The notes: generated by a model from the sequence alone, not told the origin. Counted from the stretch's first letter, positions 46,056-54,066 are shown. The stretch is DNA of 64,000 nt from Bosea sp. 29B (GCF_902506165.1 NZ_LR733817.1:1-64000), one strand, 5' to 3'. A program made the numbers and translations.

Positions 46056-46334
46056 GTGGCGCTCAACATCAAGGACCCGGAAACGGAGAAAGCGGTACGT
46101 CAACTGGCGCGCCGGCGCGGACTCAGTCTTACAGAGGCCGTGCGCATGGCCGTCAGGAGCGAGCTCGACAAGGACGAATTGTCCGAGGAAGAGAAGGCGC
46201 GGAGGGTCGCTGCTGCTCACGCCTGGATGAAGGAATTCTACCAGAAGTACGGCATCAAGCCGGCTGAGCGTTCCATGACCAAGGAAGAGATGGACGATAT
46301 CGTCGGTTATGACGAGAATGGAATGTGGGGATGA
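46056..46334 (+). CDS. vapB: VapB-family antitoxin (Rv0623-like)
   Basis: 92 residues from GTG at 46056, preceded by AAAAGGAAGAAAG. The N-terminus MALNIKDPETEKAVRQLARRRGLSLTEAVRMAVRSEL is a ribbon-helix-helix DNA-binding domain; the C-terminal part (AAAHAWMKEFYQKYGIKPAERSMTKEEMDD) is the toxin-binding tail. It should neutralise VapC and autoregulate. The gene is divergent from dnaG. Confidence 0.93.
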   Translation: MALNIKDPETEKAVRQLARRRGLSLTEAVRMAVRSELDKDELSEEEKARRVAAAHAWMKEFYQKYGIKPAERSMTKEEMDDIVGYDENGMWG

Positions 46335-46717
46335 TCGTCATCGACGCTTCGGCAGTCGTCGCGATCATAACCGGCGAACATGATGCTCAAGCCCTGCTCG
46401 AACGCATCGCTCTCGCCTCGCATCGTTGTATCTCGGCCACCAATCTGCTGGAAGCACGGCTCGTCCTCGAACTCGGCCGTGGTCTCGAATCGATTCTGCT
46501 GAACAATCTCCTGTCTCGGTGGCAGATCGAGATCATGCCGTTCGAGGCAGAAGACGTCGAGTTCGCCTTCGAGGCCTACCGGCGCTACGGCAAAGGCCGC
46601 CATCCCGCCAAGCTGAACATGGGCGACTGCGCGGCCTACGCCTTGGCCAAGTCGCGCGGCTGGCCTTTGCTCTATAAGGGCGAGGATTTCGCGCAGACCG
46701 ATATCGAGCGGGCCTGA
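46331..46717 (+). CDS. vapC: VapC-family PIN-domain ribonuclease toxin
   Basis: 128 residues. PIN acidic residues: D in MIVIDASAVVAIITGE, E in SATNLLEARLVLEL, D in LNMGDCAAYALAKSRGWPLLYKGEDFAQTD. ATGA overlap with vapB. The HPAKLNMGDCAAYALA motif is typical of the vapC group. Cleaves RNA (often tRNA or rRNA). Its TGA shares a base with the following LysR start, an unusual three-gene coupling. Confidence 0.95.
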   Translation: MIVIDASAVVAIITGEHDAQALLERIALASHRCISATNLLEARLVLELGRGLESILLNNLLSRWQIEIMPFEAEDVEFAFEAYRRYGKGRHPAKLNMGDCAAYALAKSRGWPLLYKGEDFAQTDIERA

Positions 46718-47643
46718 TGGCGCCCGCGGTCGAGACACGGCTGCTGCGCCAGTTCATCGCCGTCGCTGAGGAATTGAACTTCCATCGCGCGGCCGAGCGC
46801 CTGCACATGGCACAGCCGCCGCTCAGCCAGGCGATCCGCAAGCTCGAGGATGTGCTCGGCTTGTCTCTGTTCGAGCGCAGCAACCGCAGCGTGGCGCTGA
46901 CGCTCGCCGGCGCGACCTTCCTCGTCAGCGCCCGGCGCGTCCTCGCTCAGCTCGAGGATGGCATCCGCGAAGCACAGGCCGTCGCCGCGGGCCAGGCCGG
47001 CAGGCTCGCGATCAGCTTCGTCGGCACCGCCCATGAGCTGCTGCCTCTGGCGCTGCGCCGCTTTCGCGCCGAATTCCCCGGCATCGAGCTCGTCCTGCGC
47101 GAGGCGACCACGGGCGAGCAGATCGCGGCGATCACCGCGGGCGAGGCCGATATCGGCCTGATGCGCCAGCCCGGCATCATGGTAGCCCAGCTTGCCAGCG
47201 AAACCCTGCTGCGCGAGCCGATCCTGGCCGCGCTGCCGGATGACCACCCCCTCGCCGCAAAGGAGAGTATTCCCCTCGCCGCCCTCGCCGGCACCGATTT
47301 CATCGGCACGCCACGCCAGCTCGGCATCGGCTTCCACGACCAGATCATCGGGCTCTGCCGGCTCGCCGGCTTCTCGCCGCGCATCGTCCAGGAAGCCCGG
47401 CAGATGCAGACCATCGCCAGCCTGGTCGCGAGCGGGCTCGGCGTCGCGCTGATCCCAGGGTCCTTGGCGCTGATGCCGCGCGCCGGGGTCGCCTTCCGGC
47501 CGATCACCGTCGAGGCGCCACTGCAGATGACCCATATCGAGCTGATCGCCGCCTGGGACGCGACGCGTCATTCGCTGGCGCGCGACAACTTCCTCGCCGT
47601 GCTCAGGCAGGTGGCTCGCGATATGCAGCAGATATCAAACTAG
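46717..47643 (+). CDS. LysR-family regulator coupled to vapBC
   Basis: 308 residues. HTH: ETRLLRQFIAVAEELNFHRAAERLHMAQPPLSQAIRKLEDVLG, as in the BenM/CatM branch; effector domain from GRLAISFVGTAHELLPLAL. ATG overlaps the vapC stop by one base (TGATG), so it is very probably translated from the vapBC message. Regulatory target unknown; the first NIPSNAP gene follows 76 bases on and is a candidate. Confidence 0.92.
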   Translation: MAPAVETRLLRQFIAVAEELNFHRAAERLHMAQPPLSQAIRKLEDVLGLSLFERSNRSVALTLAGATFLVSARRVLAQLEDGIREAQAVAAGQAGRLAISFVGTAHELLPLALRRFRAEFPGIELVLREATTGEQIAAITAGEADIGLMRQPGIMVAQLASETLLREPILAALPDDHPLAAKESIPLAALAGTDFIGTPRQLGIGFHDQIIGLCRLAGFSPRIVQEARQMQTIASLVASGLGVALIPGSLALMPRAGVAFRPITVEAPLQMTHIELIAAWDATRHSLARDNFLAVLRQVARDMQQISN

Positions 47644-47719
47644 TACGAACAATATATTTTACCGCAGAGATCCCGGCTGGCAACCTCTCCTCGACAGCAA
47701 CAGCAGGAGTGTCTTCGCC

Positions 47720-48136
47720 ATGCCACACCGCTTGCGACGATGGGGCCTGATCGCCGCGGCCCTGACCGCGGCCGCCCTCTTCACCATCCCGACCTCGGCA
47801 ACCGAACGAGCGACCATGATCGAGCAATTGCGCATCTACGAGATCTTCGAGAGCAACAAGGAGGCCTTTCACGCCCGCTTCCGCGACCACGCCGCCCGCA
47901 TCATGAAGACCTATGGCTTCGACATCGCGGCGATGTGGGAGGCCAGGACCAAGGACCGTACCGAATTCATCTACGTCCTGCGCTGGCCCGACGAGGCGAC
48001 CATGCGCCAGAGCTGGGCCCGCTTCATGCAGGACGCAGAGTGGTCTGCGATCAAGGACCGCACCTCCGCCGAGCACGGCCGCCTGGTCGGCGGGATCGAG
48101 GAGCGGGTGATGCAGCGCACGAGCTATTCGCCTTGA
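47720..48136 (+). CDS. NIPSNAP-family protein with signal peptide
   Basis: 138 residues. N-terminal hydrophobic segment (LIAAALTAAALFTIPTSATERA) resembling a signal peptide, then one NIPSNAP dimeric alpha/beta-barrel domain from IEQLRIYEIFESNKEAFHARFRDHAARIMKTYGFDIAAMWE. A second in-frame ATG at about 47816 would give a form without signal. It is a clear paralogue of the gene at 50589-50915 (shared LRI.EIFE.NK.AFHARFRDHA.RIM). NIPSNAP proteins have no established bacterial biochemistry. Confidence 0.85.
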   Translation: MPHRLRRWGLIAAALTAAALFTIPTSATERATMIEQLRIYEIFESNKEAFHARFRDHAARIMKTYGFDIAAMWEARTKDRTEFIYVLRWPDEATMRQSWARFMQDAEWSAIKDRTSAEHGRLVGGIEERVMQRTSYSP

Positions 48137-48165
48137 GCAGCCAGCGCCCCACAGCATCGAAGATC

Positions 48166-48205
48166 GATCACCTTTATCGCGTCCGATTGGACGCGCGGTG
48201 ATCTA
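48166..48205. repeat. Second GATCACC-GCGTCC palindrome, supplying a stop codon
   Basis: GATCACC (48166-48172) / GGTGATC (48197-48203) enclose GCGTCC (48179-48184) / GGACGC (48189-48194). The CTA at 48203-48205 is the TAG stop of the minus-strand gene. Sequence and placement match the copy at 6962-7003. Confidence 0.8.
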
Positions 48206-48700
48206 AGGGCACTGCAGCGGATCGTCCGCCAGGGCCTTCGCCACACCTTCGGTCGGCAGCAGGACGGCGGCGTCGCCGGCCCGCAATTCGATCCGCTTCG
48301 CATCGCGTAAGGCTGCCACAACCGGCTTCATCTGCGCGGCGCCGAAACTGCCGTCGGGTTTCCAGGTCAGCTCGACCTCGTCGATACCCGCCTGGGCCGT
48401 GACCGGCACGCGCGTCACCTTGCCGTCAGCCACGATCTCGACCGCCGACGGCAAGGCGTCCTTGAGCTGCGTCTTGGGCAGGACGGCCATCAGATAGGGG
48501 CCGCTCGCAATCGCCGGATTGGCCCGGGCCGCCGCCGCATCGCCGCAATAGAAGGTGAGCCGCGTCCCGTCGGCGCCGCTCACCCCGGCATAGGAGGTGC
48601 CCATCTGGTAGCCGGTGCCCCAGCCCTCTGATTGAGCAAGCGCAGCCGGGCCTTGCAAGGCGAGACCGAGCGCGACGACAACGATCGACCGTTTCGACAT
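48203..48700 (-). CDS. Secreted protein of unknown function
   Basis: 165 residues. Signal peptide MSKRSIVVVALGLALQGPAALAQ. The mature domain has two cysteines (LTFYCGDAAAA and terminal DDPLQCP) and a beta-rich pattern with VTAQAGIDEVELTWKPDGSFGAAQMKPVVAALRDAK. It resembles Rhizobiales periplasmic proteins of unknown role. GGAGG lies upstream of the ATG on the minus strand (ribosome site). It ends within a palindrome. Confidence 0.75.
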   Translation of the reverse strand: MSKRSIVVVALGLALQGPAALAQSEGWGTGYQMGTSYAGVSGADGTRLTFYCGDAAAARANPAIASGPYLMAVLPKTQLKDALPSAVEIVADGKVTRVPVTAQAGIDEVELTWKPDGSFGAAQMKPVVAALRDAKRIELRAGDAAVLLPTEGVAKALADDPLQCP

Positions 48701-48758
48701 CGGAAGCCTCCTTTGCCGAAAGGCTGCCCGTCGATCTGGCGAAAATGCCGCCCGCGGA

Positions 48759-49220
48759 TCAGCCGCCCAGCAACTGCTTCACCATAGGGGAGACCTTGGC
48801 GAAGTCCATCTGGCCGGCATAGGCGGCGCGCAGCGCGCCGATGACCTTGCCCATGTCCTTGACGGCGGATGCGCCGGTCTCGGCGATGACCTCCTCGATC
48901 GCTCCCCTGATCTCCTCGTCGCTCATCTGCTTGGGCAGATAGGAGGAGATCACCGCGACCTCGGCGCGCTCGCCGTCGGCGAGCTCGGGGCGGCCATTGG
49001 CGTCGTAGATCGCGATCGATTCCTGGCGCTGCTTGATCATCTTCTGCAGCAAGGCGAGGATCTCGTCGGCCGTGGCCTCGCCCTTGCCGGCCCCGCGTGC
49101 CTCGATGTCCTTGTCCTTCAGCGCGGCCTGGACCAGGCGGATGGCGGCGACCTTGCCCTTCTCGCCGGCCTTCATCGCGGTCTTGAGGTCGGCAGTGAAC
49201 TGCTCGCGCAGAGTGGACAT
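48759..49220 (-). CDS. GatB/YqeY-domain protein
   Basis: 153 residues (ATG 49220; an upstream in-frame ATG at 49241 lies without a ribosome site). YqeY fold: STLREQFTADLKTAMKAGEKGKVAAIRLVQAALKDKDIEARG, then KMIKQRQESIAIYDANGRPELADGERAEVAVISSYLPKQMSD, and GASAVKDMGKVIGALRAAYAGQMDFAKVSPMVKQLL. Similar to the tail of GatB (tRNA amidotransferase); function in tRNA biology is inferred. Divergent from carA, a conserved neighbour in Hyphomicrobiales. Confidence 0.95.
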   Translation of the reverse strand: MSTLREQFTADLKTAMKAGEKGKVAAIRLVQAALKDKDIEARGAGKGEATADEILALLQKMIKQRQESIAIYDANGRPELADGERAEVAVISSYLPKQMSDEEIRGAIEEVIAETGASAVKDMGKVIGALRAAYAGQMDFAKVSPMVKQLLGG

Positions 49221-49353
49221 GATGTTACGAACCTTCTTCATTCATTGACGGGGCGCGGCCGCCTGATTAAGGCTCGCGCTCCAGACCGGCAGCGCCGTTT
49301 CGCGCAGCCTTCACGCTTGCCGCAGCTTCCAGCGGCCTGGACGAGACATAGAC

Positions 49354-50574
49354 ATGACCGCTCACGAAGGAAACCCCGCCACCCAGGGCTGGCAAGAGGG
49401 CTGGGTCGAGCCGCGCGCGACTGCCGTGCTGGTGCTGGCCGACGGCACGGTGCTCGAAGGCTTCGGCCTCGGCGCGACCGCGCAGGCTCCCGGCGAGGTC
49501 TGCTTCAACACGGCGATGACCGGCTATCAGGAAATCCTGACCGACCCGTCCTATGCCGGGCAGATCATCACCTTCACCTTCCCGCATATCGGCAATGTCG
49601 GCGTCAACGAAGAGGACACCGAGACGGTCAATGCCGCCGCCTCCTCCGGCGTGCGCGGCATCGTGCTGCATGCCGAGGTGACGCAGCCCTCGAACTGGCG
49701 CTCGGCGAAGCATCTCGACGCCTGGCTCAAGGCCCGCAACATCGTCGGCATCTGCGGCGTCGATACCCGCGCCCTGACCGCGCTGATCCGCGAGAACGGC
49801 ATGCCCAACGCCGTCATCGCCCATGATCCGGCCGGCAATTTCGACATCGAGGCCCTGAAGAAGGAGGCCGCGGCCCTGCCCGACATGGCCGGGCTCGACC
49901 TCGTACCGCTCGTCGCCGCGACCCAGCGCTATGACTGGGAGGAGACGCCCTGGCAGTGGCCGCGCGGCTACGGCAAGCGCGAGAGCGCGGCGCACCGCGT
50001 TGTCGCGATCGACTACGGCGTCAAGCGCAACATCCTGCGCCTGCTGGCCAAGGCCGGCTGCGAGGTCGAGGTCGTGCCCTCGACAGCCTCGGCCAAGGAT
50101 ATCCTCGCCCTCAATCCCGATGGCGTCTTCCTGTCGAACGGCCCGGGCGACCCGGCCGCGACCGGCGAATACGCCGTGCCGGTGATCAGGGAACTGCTCG
50201 ACCGCAAGATCCCGACCTTCGGCATCTGCCTCGGCCACCAGATGATGGCGCTGGCCATCGGTGGCCAGACCATGAAGATGAAGCAGGGCCATCACGGCGC
50301 CAATCATCCGGTCCAGGACAAGACCACCGGCAAGGTCGAGATCGTTTCGATGAACCACGGCTTCGCCGTCGACCCGGCGACGCTGCCGGCCAACGCGACC
50401 GAGACCCATGTTTCGCTCTTCGACGGCTCGAACTGCGGCATTGCCCTGAACGACCGGCCGGCCTTCAGTGTCCAGCACCATCCGGAGGCTTCGCCGGGGC
50501 CGCAGGACAGCCACTACCTCTTCACTCGCTTCGTCGAGCTGATGGAGGCGGAGAAGGCGAAGAAGGCCGCCTGA
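49354..50574 (+). CDS. carA: Carbamoyl-phosphate synthase small chain CarA
   Basis: 406 residues. N-terminal CPSase_sm_chain domain (ATAVLVLADGTVLEGFGLGA, TDPSYAGQIITFTFPHIGNVG) and C-terminal class I glutamine amidotransferase with nucleophile Cys in TFGICLGHQMMALA and catalytic His-x-Glu in FSVQHHPEASPG. It supplies ammonia to CarB for arginine and pyrimidine synthesis. carB is not adjacent. The next gene starts 14 bases downstream. Confidence 0.97.
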   Translation: MTAHEGNPATQGWQEGWVEPRATAVLVLADGTVLEGFGLGATAQAPGEVCFNTAMTGYQEILTDPSYAGQIITFTFPHIGNVGVNEEDTETVNAAASSGVRGIVLHAEVTQPSNWRSAKHLDAWLKARNIVGICGVDTRALTALIRENGMPNAVIAHDPAGNFDIEALKKEAAALPDMAGLDLVPLVAATQRYDWEETPWQWPRGYGKRESAAHRVVAIDYGVKRNILRLLAKAGCEVEVVPSTASAKDILALNPDGVFLSNGPGDPAATGEYAVPVIRELLDRKIPTFGICLGHQMMALAIGGQTMKMKQGHHGANHPVQDKTTGKVEIVSMNHGFAVDPATLPANATETHVSLFDGSNCGIALNDRPAFSVQHHPEASPGPQDSHYLFTRFVELMEAEKAKKAA

Positions 50575-50588
50575 TCACGGAGGGTGCC

Positions 50589-50915
50589 ATGATCCACCAG
50601 TTGCGCATCAATGAGATCTTCGAGCGCAACAAGGCGGCATTCCACGCCCGCTTCCGTGATCATGCCAGCCGGATCATGGCTCGCCACGGCTTCCGCATCC
50701 TGTCGATGTGGGAGACGCGCAGCGCTGATCGTACCGAGTTCGCCTATCTCCTCGCCTGGCCCGACCTCGAGACCAAGGCGGCGCGCTGGGCGAGCTTCAT
50801 GGCCGACGCCGAATGGATCGAGATCAGGCGCATCAGCGTCATCGAGCACGGCGACCTCGTCGGCGCGATCGAGGACCGCGTGCTGCTGCCGACCGACTAT
50901 TCCCCGCCGCTGTAG
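50589..50915 (+). CDS. NIPSNAP-family protein, cytosolic paralogue
   Basis: 108 residues, one NIPSNAP domain starting at IHQLRINEIFERNKAAFHARFRDHASRIM. About half of the aligned residues are identical by eye to the gene at 47720-48136, but this copy has no signal peptide. CGGAGGG precedes the ATG and it sits 14 bases after carA, so co-transcription is likely. Role unknown. Confidence 0.88.
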   Translation: MIHQLRINEIFERNKAAFHARFRDHASRIMARHGFRILSMWETRSADRTEFAYLLAWPDLETKAARWASFMADAEWIEIRRISVIEHGDLVGAIEDRVLLPTDYSPPL

Positions 50916-50928
50916 TTGGCCGCTGTGA

Positions 50929-50957
50929 TTGACAGGGCGACGCGCCCGCGCTTTATG
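50929..50957 (+). promoter_or_regulatory. Sigma-70-type promoter of the tyrosine-leader transcript
   Basis: TTGACA (50929-50934), 17-base spacer, TTTATG (50952-50957). The -35 is perfect and the spacing ideal; the -10 is a weaker match. Seven bases downstream is the leader ATG at 50964, so the RNA could start at its own start codon, as reported for leaderless rhizobial trpL. Confidence 0.65.
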
Positions 50958-50963
50958 CGCGCC

Positions 50964-51014
50964 ATGACCTTTGCCTGCCTGCTCGCCCGCAACTATTACG
51001 CGCCGTCCTCATAG
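50964..51014 (+). CDS. Putative Tyr-Tyr leader peptide of the prephenate-dehydrogenase gene
   Basis: A 16-codon frame MTFACLLARNYYAPSS ending in TAG at 51012-51014. Two consecutive Tyr codons (TAT TAC, 50994-50999) occur near its end, 90 bases before the tyrA-like start. No ribosome-binding site precedes it, consistent with a leaderless start immediately after the predicted promoter. The tandem regulatory amino acid, position and following pairing segments are those expected of a ribosome-mediated attenuator, read here as tyrosine control. Not experimentally supported. Confidence 0.6.
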   Translation: MTFACLLARNYYAPSS

Positions 51015-51058
51015 AAGGCGGTCGCACTCCCATGCTCAACCGCCGCGCTGGCGGTTGA
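51001..51058 (+). promoter_or_regulatory. Candidate attenuator pairing segments
   Basis: Segment 1 CGCC (51001-51004) can pair with segment 2 GGCG (51017-51020); segment 2 GGCGGT (51017-51022) can instead pair with segment 3 ACCGCC (51039-51044); segment 3 pairs with segment 4 in a perfect 9-bp stem TCAACCGCC (51036-51044) / GGCGGTTGA (51050-51058). A ribosome stalled on the Tyr codons would cover segment 1. The 3-4 hairpin is followed by ATTCAGG rather than a U-run, which weakens the terminator reading. A tiny frame MLNRRAGG also occupies the hairpin. Confidence 0.55.
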
Positions 51059-51104
51059 ATTCAGGCAGTCACCCGGCATCGCGGCCCTCCCCAAGGACAA
51101 CGCG

Positions 51105-51944
51105 ATGCTTATCCCGAACACCACCAATCCTTCCGTCGGCCTGATGGGCTTTGGCGCCTTCGGCCGCCTGGTCGCCCGTCACCTCAAGCCGCATTGCCGC
51201 CTGCTCGCCTTCGATCCGGCGCTGCCGGCCGATGCAGCCGCCGGCGGCATCATCGCCGCCGATCCGGCCGAGATCGCCGCCTGCGACATCATCATCCTCG
51301 CCGTACCCGTCGCCGCCCTCTCCGAGGCGATCGCGACCTTGCGCCCGCATCTGCGCGCCGGCGCGATCGTCGTCGATGTCGGCTCGGTCAAGATCGGCCC
51401 GGCCATGACCATGCTTGCCGAGCTGCCCGAGGACGTCGAGATCGTCGGCACGCATCCGCTCTTCGGGCCGCAGAGCGGGCGCGACGGCATTGCCGGCCTC
51501 AAGATCGCGATCTGCCCGATCCGAGGCCGCAGTGCCTGGCGCATCGCCGCCTTCCTGCGCCAAGTGCTGCGCCTCAAGGTCATCATGACCACGCCGGAAG
51601 CTCACGATCGCGAAGCGGCAATGGTCCAGGGCCTGACCCATCTGATCGCCAAGATCCTGGTCCGGATGGAGCCGCTGCCGCGCCGCATGACCACGGCGAG
51701 CTTCGACCTGCTGATGCGCGCGACCGAAATGGTGCGCCATGACAGCCCGGCGGTCTTCCTTGCCATCGAGCAGGCCAACCCGCATGCGCGGCCGGTGCGC
51801 GATCGCTTCTTCGCGCTCGCCGAGGAGATGCGGGCGCATCTGGACGGGGCCCGGCAATCTCTCGCGAGGACAGAAGAACCATCGGCGGCTCGGCCGTCGG
51901 CACCTGTCACGGAACTGGCTGGCGGGCTGCCCTATCCGTCGTAG
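51105..51944 (+). CDS. Prephenate/arogenate dehydrogenase family protein
   Basis: 279 residues. NAD-binding VGLMGFGAFGRLVARHLK; VVDVGSVKIGPAMTMLAELP; the family hallmark GTHPLFGPQSG with catalytic His; and AHDREAAMVQGLTHLIAKIL. It oxidises prephenate or arogenate for tyrosine synthesis. The C-terminal ACT domain found in some relatives is absent. AAGGACAACGCG precedes the ATG. The Tyr leader upstream supports the assignment. Convergent with, and overlapping by 13 bases, the propeller-PLC gene. Confidence 0.92.
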   Translation: MLIPNTTNPSVGLMGFGAFGRLVARHLKPHCRLLAFDPALPADAAAGGIIAADPAEIAACDIIILAVPVAALSEAIATLRPHLRAGAIVVDVGSVKIGPAMTMLAELPEDVEIVGTHPLFGPQSGRDGIAGLKIAICPIRGRSAWRIAAFLRQVLRLKVIMTTPEAHDREAAMVQGLTHLIAKILVRMEPLPRRMTTASFDLLMRATEMVRHDSPAVFLAIEQANPHARPVRDRFFALAEEMRAHLDGARQSLARTEEPSAARPSAPVTELAGGLPYPS

Positions 51945-53980
51945 CAGTCTCGACCGTTCCCGCGCATGAAGTAGGCGCTTGGAAAGTCCCGGTAGTTGGA
52001 CGTCGCGGCGTTGACCATCTGGGTGACGGTGAGAGCGGGATAGGCGTTGGTCGGATAGGTCACGTTGATGTAATCGAACAGTGACCAGCCGAACGATGTA
52101 GGCCGGTTCGCGAGCACGCCGAGATATTCCAGCAGCCTGCCCTGGATGTTGAGCTTGCCGACGCCCAGATAGGTCGAGCTCCCGAAATTGATCAGCATTT
52201 CGCCGCGCTGGCGCGGCTGCTTCACCGCGTCGATGAAGAGCTGGAACTTCGTGCTCCACGGATCGATCAGCGGCAAGCCCTTGTAGCGATCCTGAATGTA
52301 GACACGAAACTGGCGCTTGTCGGTTGGCTCCAGCCAAAACCCGTCCCGATTATCGCCGAAGTTCATCGGCACGCCGAGGGAAAGGTCCTCATTGATGCGA
52401 TTGATCAGGTAGATCTTCCCCATCGCCTCGCTGAGATGAGGGATATCGGACTTGTTGACGATCACAGGATAGGCCTGCAGCACTGCACGCAGCGCGTCAT
52501 AGACGGCAGCTCCGTATCGACCCGGATCGACGCTGTTCCAGTCGTCGATCTTCAACGACATCACCAGAAACTCCCAGGTCCGCGAGGACAGGAAAGCACG
52601 GCACTCGTCCAGCAGTGACACGAAGGACTGATACTCGTTGATCGGGGTGCCGCCGCTGTGTGGCCCGTGGCAGGTCACGAATGTGAAGGTCGAGTCCGAT
52701 TTCTGCACCTTCAGCCTGACATCGAGAACGCGAACACCGGCCTCGAGCTGCTGCGTGATCGACATGTTGTGGCAGGCATAGGCCGTCGTCGGCAGCCAGG
52801 TGTTGATCGCCGCGCTGTCATGCGTCCCCATCAGGCTGATGTCGCAGATCAAGGGGTCGAGGATCGGCGAAGGCTGATCGCCGCCGCTTCTGGCGGGGAC
52901 GGCCGCCACTGCCCCGGGGCCGACCTTGGCCACCATCCCACCCTTGACCGCGCCTCCTCCTGCTGGGGCGGGCATCGGCTTGGTGTGCATGTCCATGGTC
53001 TGCTGGACCCGGTAGCCGGTCGTCACGACCGGATCCGGGAACGGCATCAGACTCAGACCCGGGCCGAAGCTGGATTCGGGATTGATCATGCCGGACCGGC
53101 TCGCGATCGACACGTCGCCCGACCAGCTGCTGCCGTCGAACCAGGATATGAAGATCGCAGGGTTGCCGCGCCCGCGATAGGCCAGCCAGAGCTTGTTGTC
53201 GAAGACCAGAAGATTGGGAGCATTATCGGTGCGGGCATCAAGATGCCCGGCCTGGTCGGAAAGCTTCTGGTCGCCCGACCAGGTGCTCCCGTCGAGCCAG
53301 GAGATGAAGAGACCGTCCTTCTGGGCGCCCTTGTAGATCAGGACGAGCCTGTCGTTGAAGACAGCCGCGGCAGGCCCTCGATCCGACCAGGGGTCGATCC
53401 CGCCCGGCAATTCGCTGATCGGTTTGTCGCCGTCCCAATCGCCGCCGTCGAACCAGGCTGCGTAGAGTTTCACGACACCGGCGCCCTTGTAGATCAGGTA
53501 GAGCTTATTGTTGAAGACAACGGCCGTGGGAGGCTGGTCCGACTTCACCGTGCTGCCGGACTTCGTGCCGATCGGGATATCGCCATGCCACTGCCAGCCG
53601 TCGAACCAGGAGCCGTAGATGGTCGTGCTTCCGGCTCCGACATAGAACATGTACAGAAGGTCATTGTAGACGACCAGAGTCGGCGCCTGGTCTGTCTTAG
53701 GGTCGACCTCTCTTGAAAGATCACTGATTTTCTGGTCGCTACCCCAGGTCACCCCGTCAAAGAACGACATGAATATATTGCTACCGAGATGGCCGTTATA
53801 AACCATCAAAATCCGATTATTATACAGGCAAGCAGCCGGCGCGCTTTTCGTCTTGGGAGTTATGCCACCGCGCTGGCTTGATATGCTCGTGTCGCCCGCC
53901 CACGTCGTCCCATCATAGATGCTCGTGAATATCTCCGTGCTCTCGCCCTTGCCCCTATAAAACAGCCCCAGCTTCGGCAT
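51932..53980 (-). CDS. Six-repeat beta-propeller fused to a PI-PLC X domain
   Basis: 682 residues in two halves. Residues about 4-314 are six copies of a 52-residue unit with the pattern LYLIYKGAG...LYAAWFDG...W.GD..IS.....P.TD..P...VFNN, which should fold as a six-bladed propeller of the sialidase/fucolectin style. A Gly/Ala/Pro linker (about 335-370) leads to a phosphatidylinositol phospholipase C X-like domain with catalytic His387 in LMGTHDSAAINTW and His438/His441 in TCHGPHSGG, plus GVRVLDVRLK. No signal peptide is apparent. Base composition is lower in GC than its neighbours. Predicted to bind a glycan or surface ligand and cleave a phosphoinositide-like or GPI-like bond; this is inference. 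Confidence 0.85.
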   Translation of the reverse strand: MPKLGLFYRGKGESTEIFTSIYDGTTWAGDTSISSQRGGITPKTKSAPAACLYNNRILMVYNGHLGSNIFMSFFDGVTWGSDQKISDLSREVDPKTDQAPTLVVYNDLLYMFYVGAGSTTIYGSWFDGWQWHGDIPIGTKSGSTVKSDQPPTAVVFNNKLYLIYKGAGVVKLYAAWFDGGDWDGDKPISELPGGIDPWSDRGPAAAVFNDRLVLIYKGAQKDGLFISWLDGSTWSGDQKLSDQAGHLDARTDNAPNLLVFDNKLWLAYRGRGNPAIFISWFDGSSWSGDVSIASRSGMINPESSFGPGLSLMPFPDPVVTTGYRVQQTMDMHTKPMPAPAGGGAVKGGMVAKVGPGAVAAVPARSGGDQPSPILDPLICDISLMGTHDSAAINTWLPTTAYACHNMSITQQLEAGVRVLDVRLKVQKSDSTFTFVTCHGPHSGGTPINEYQSFVSLLDECRAFLSSRTWEFLVMSLKIDDWNSVDPGRYGAAVYDALRAVLQAYPVIVNKSDIPHLSEAMGKIYLINRINEDLSLGVPMNFGDNRDGFWLEPTDKRQFRVYIQDRYKGLPLIDPWSTKFQLFIDAVKQPRQRGEMLINFGSSTYLGVGKLNIQGRLLEYLGVLANRPTSFGWSLFDYINVTYPTNAYPALTVTQMVNAATSNYRDFPSAYFMRGNGRDCYDG

Positions 53981-54046
53981 GGTGAGTCTCCCGAATCTCA
54001 ACCTCTGCGAGAGAGATGAGACCGAGCGCAACCGGCGTCAATTCGA

Positions 54047-54066
54047 GTGTGAACCGGTGTTCACAC
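54047..54066. promoter_or_regulatory. Palindrome upstream of the propeller-PLC gene
   Basis: GTGTGAAC (54047-54054), CGGT, GTTCACAC (54059-54066): a perfect inverted repeat about 66 bases before the PLC start (minus strand) and just beyond the LysR gene. Either a transcription-factor operator or a mild hairpin; the GTGTGAAC half-site is not one I recognise. Confidence 0.5.
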
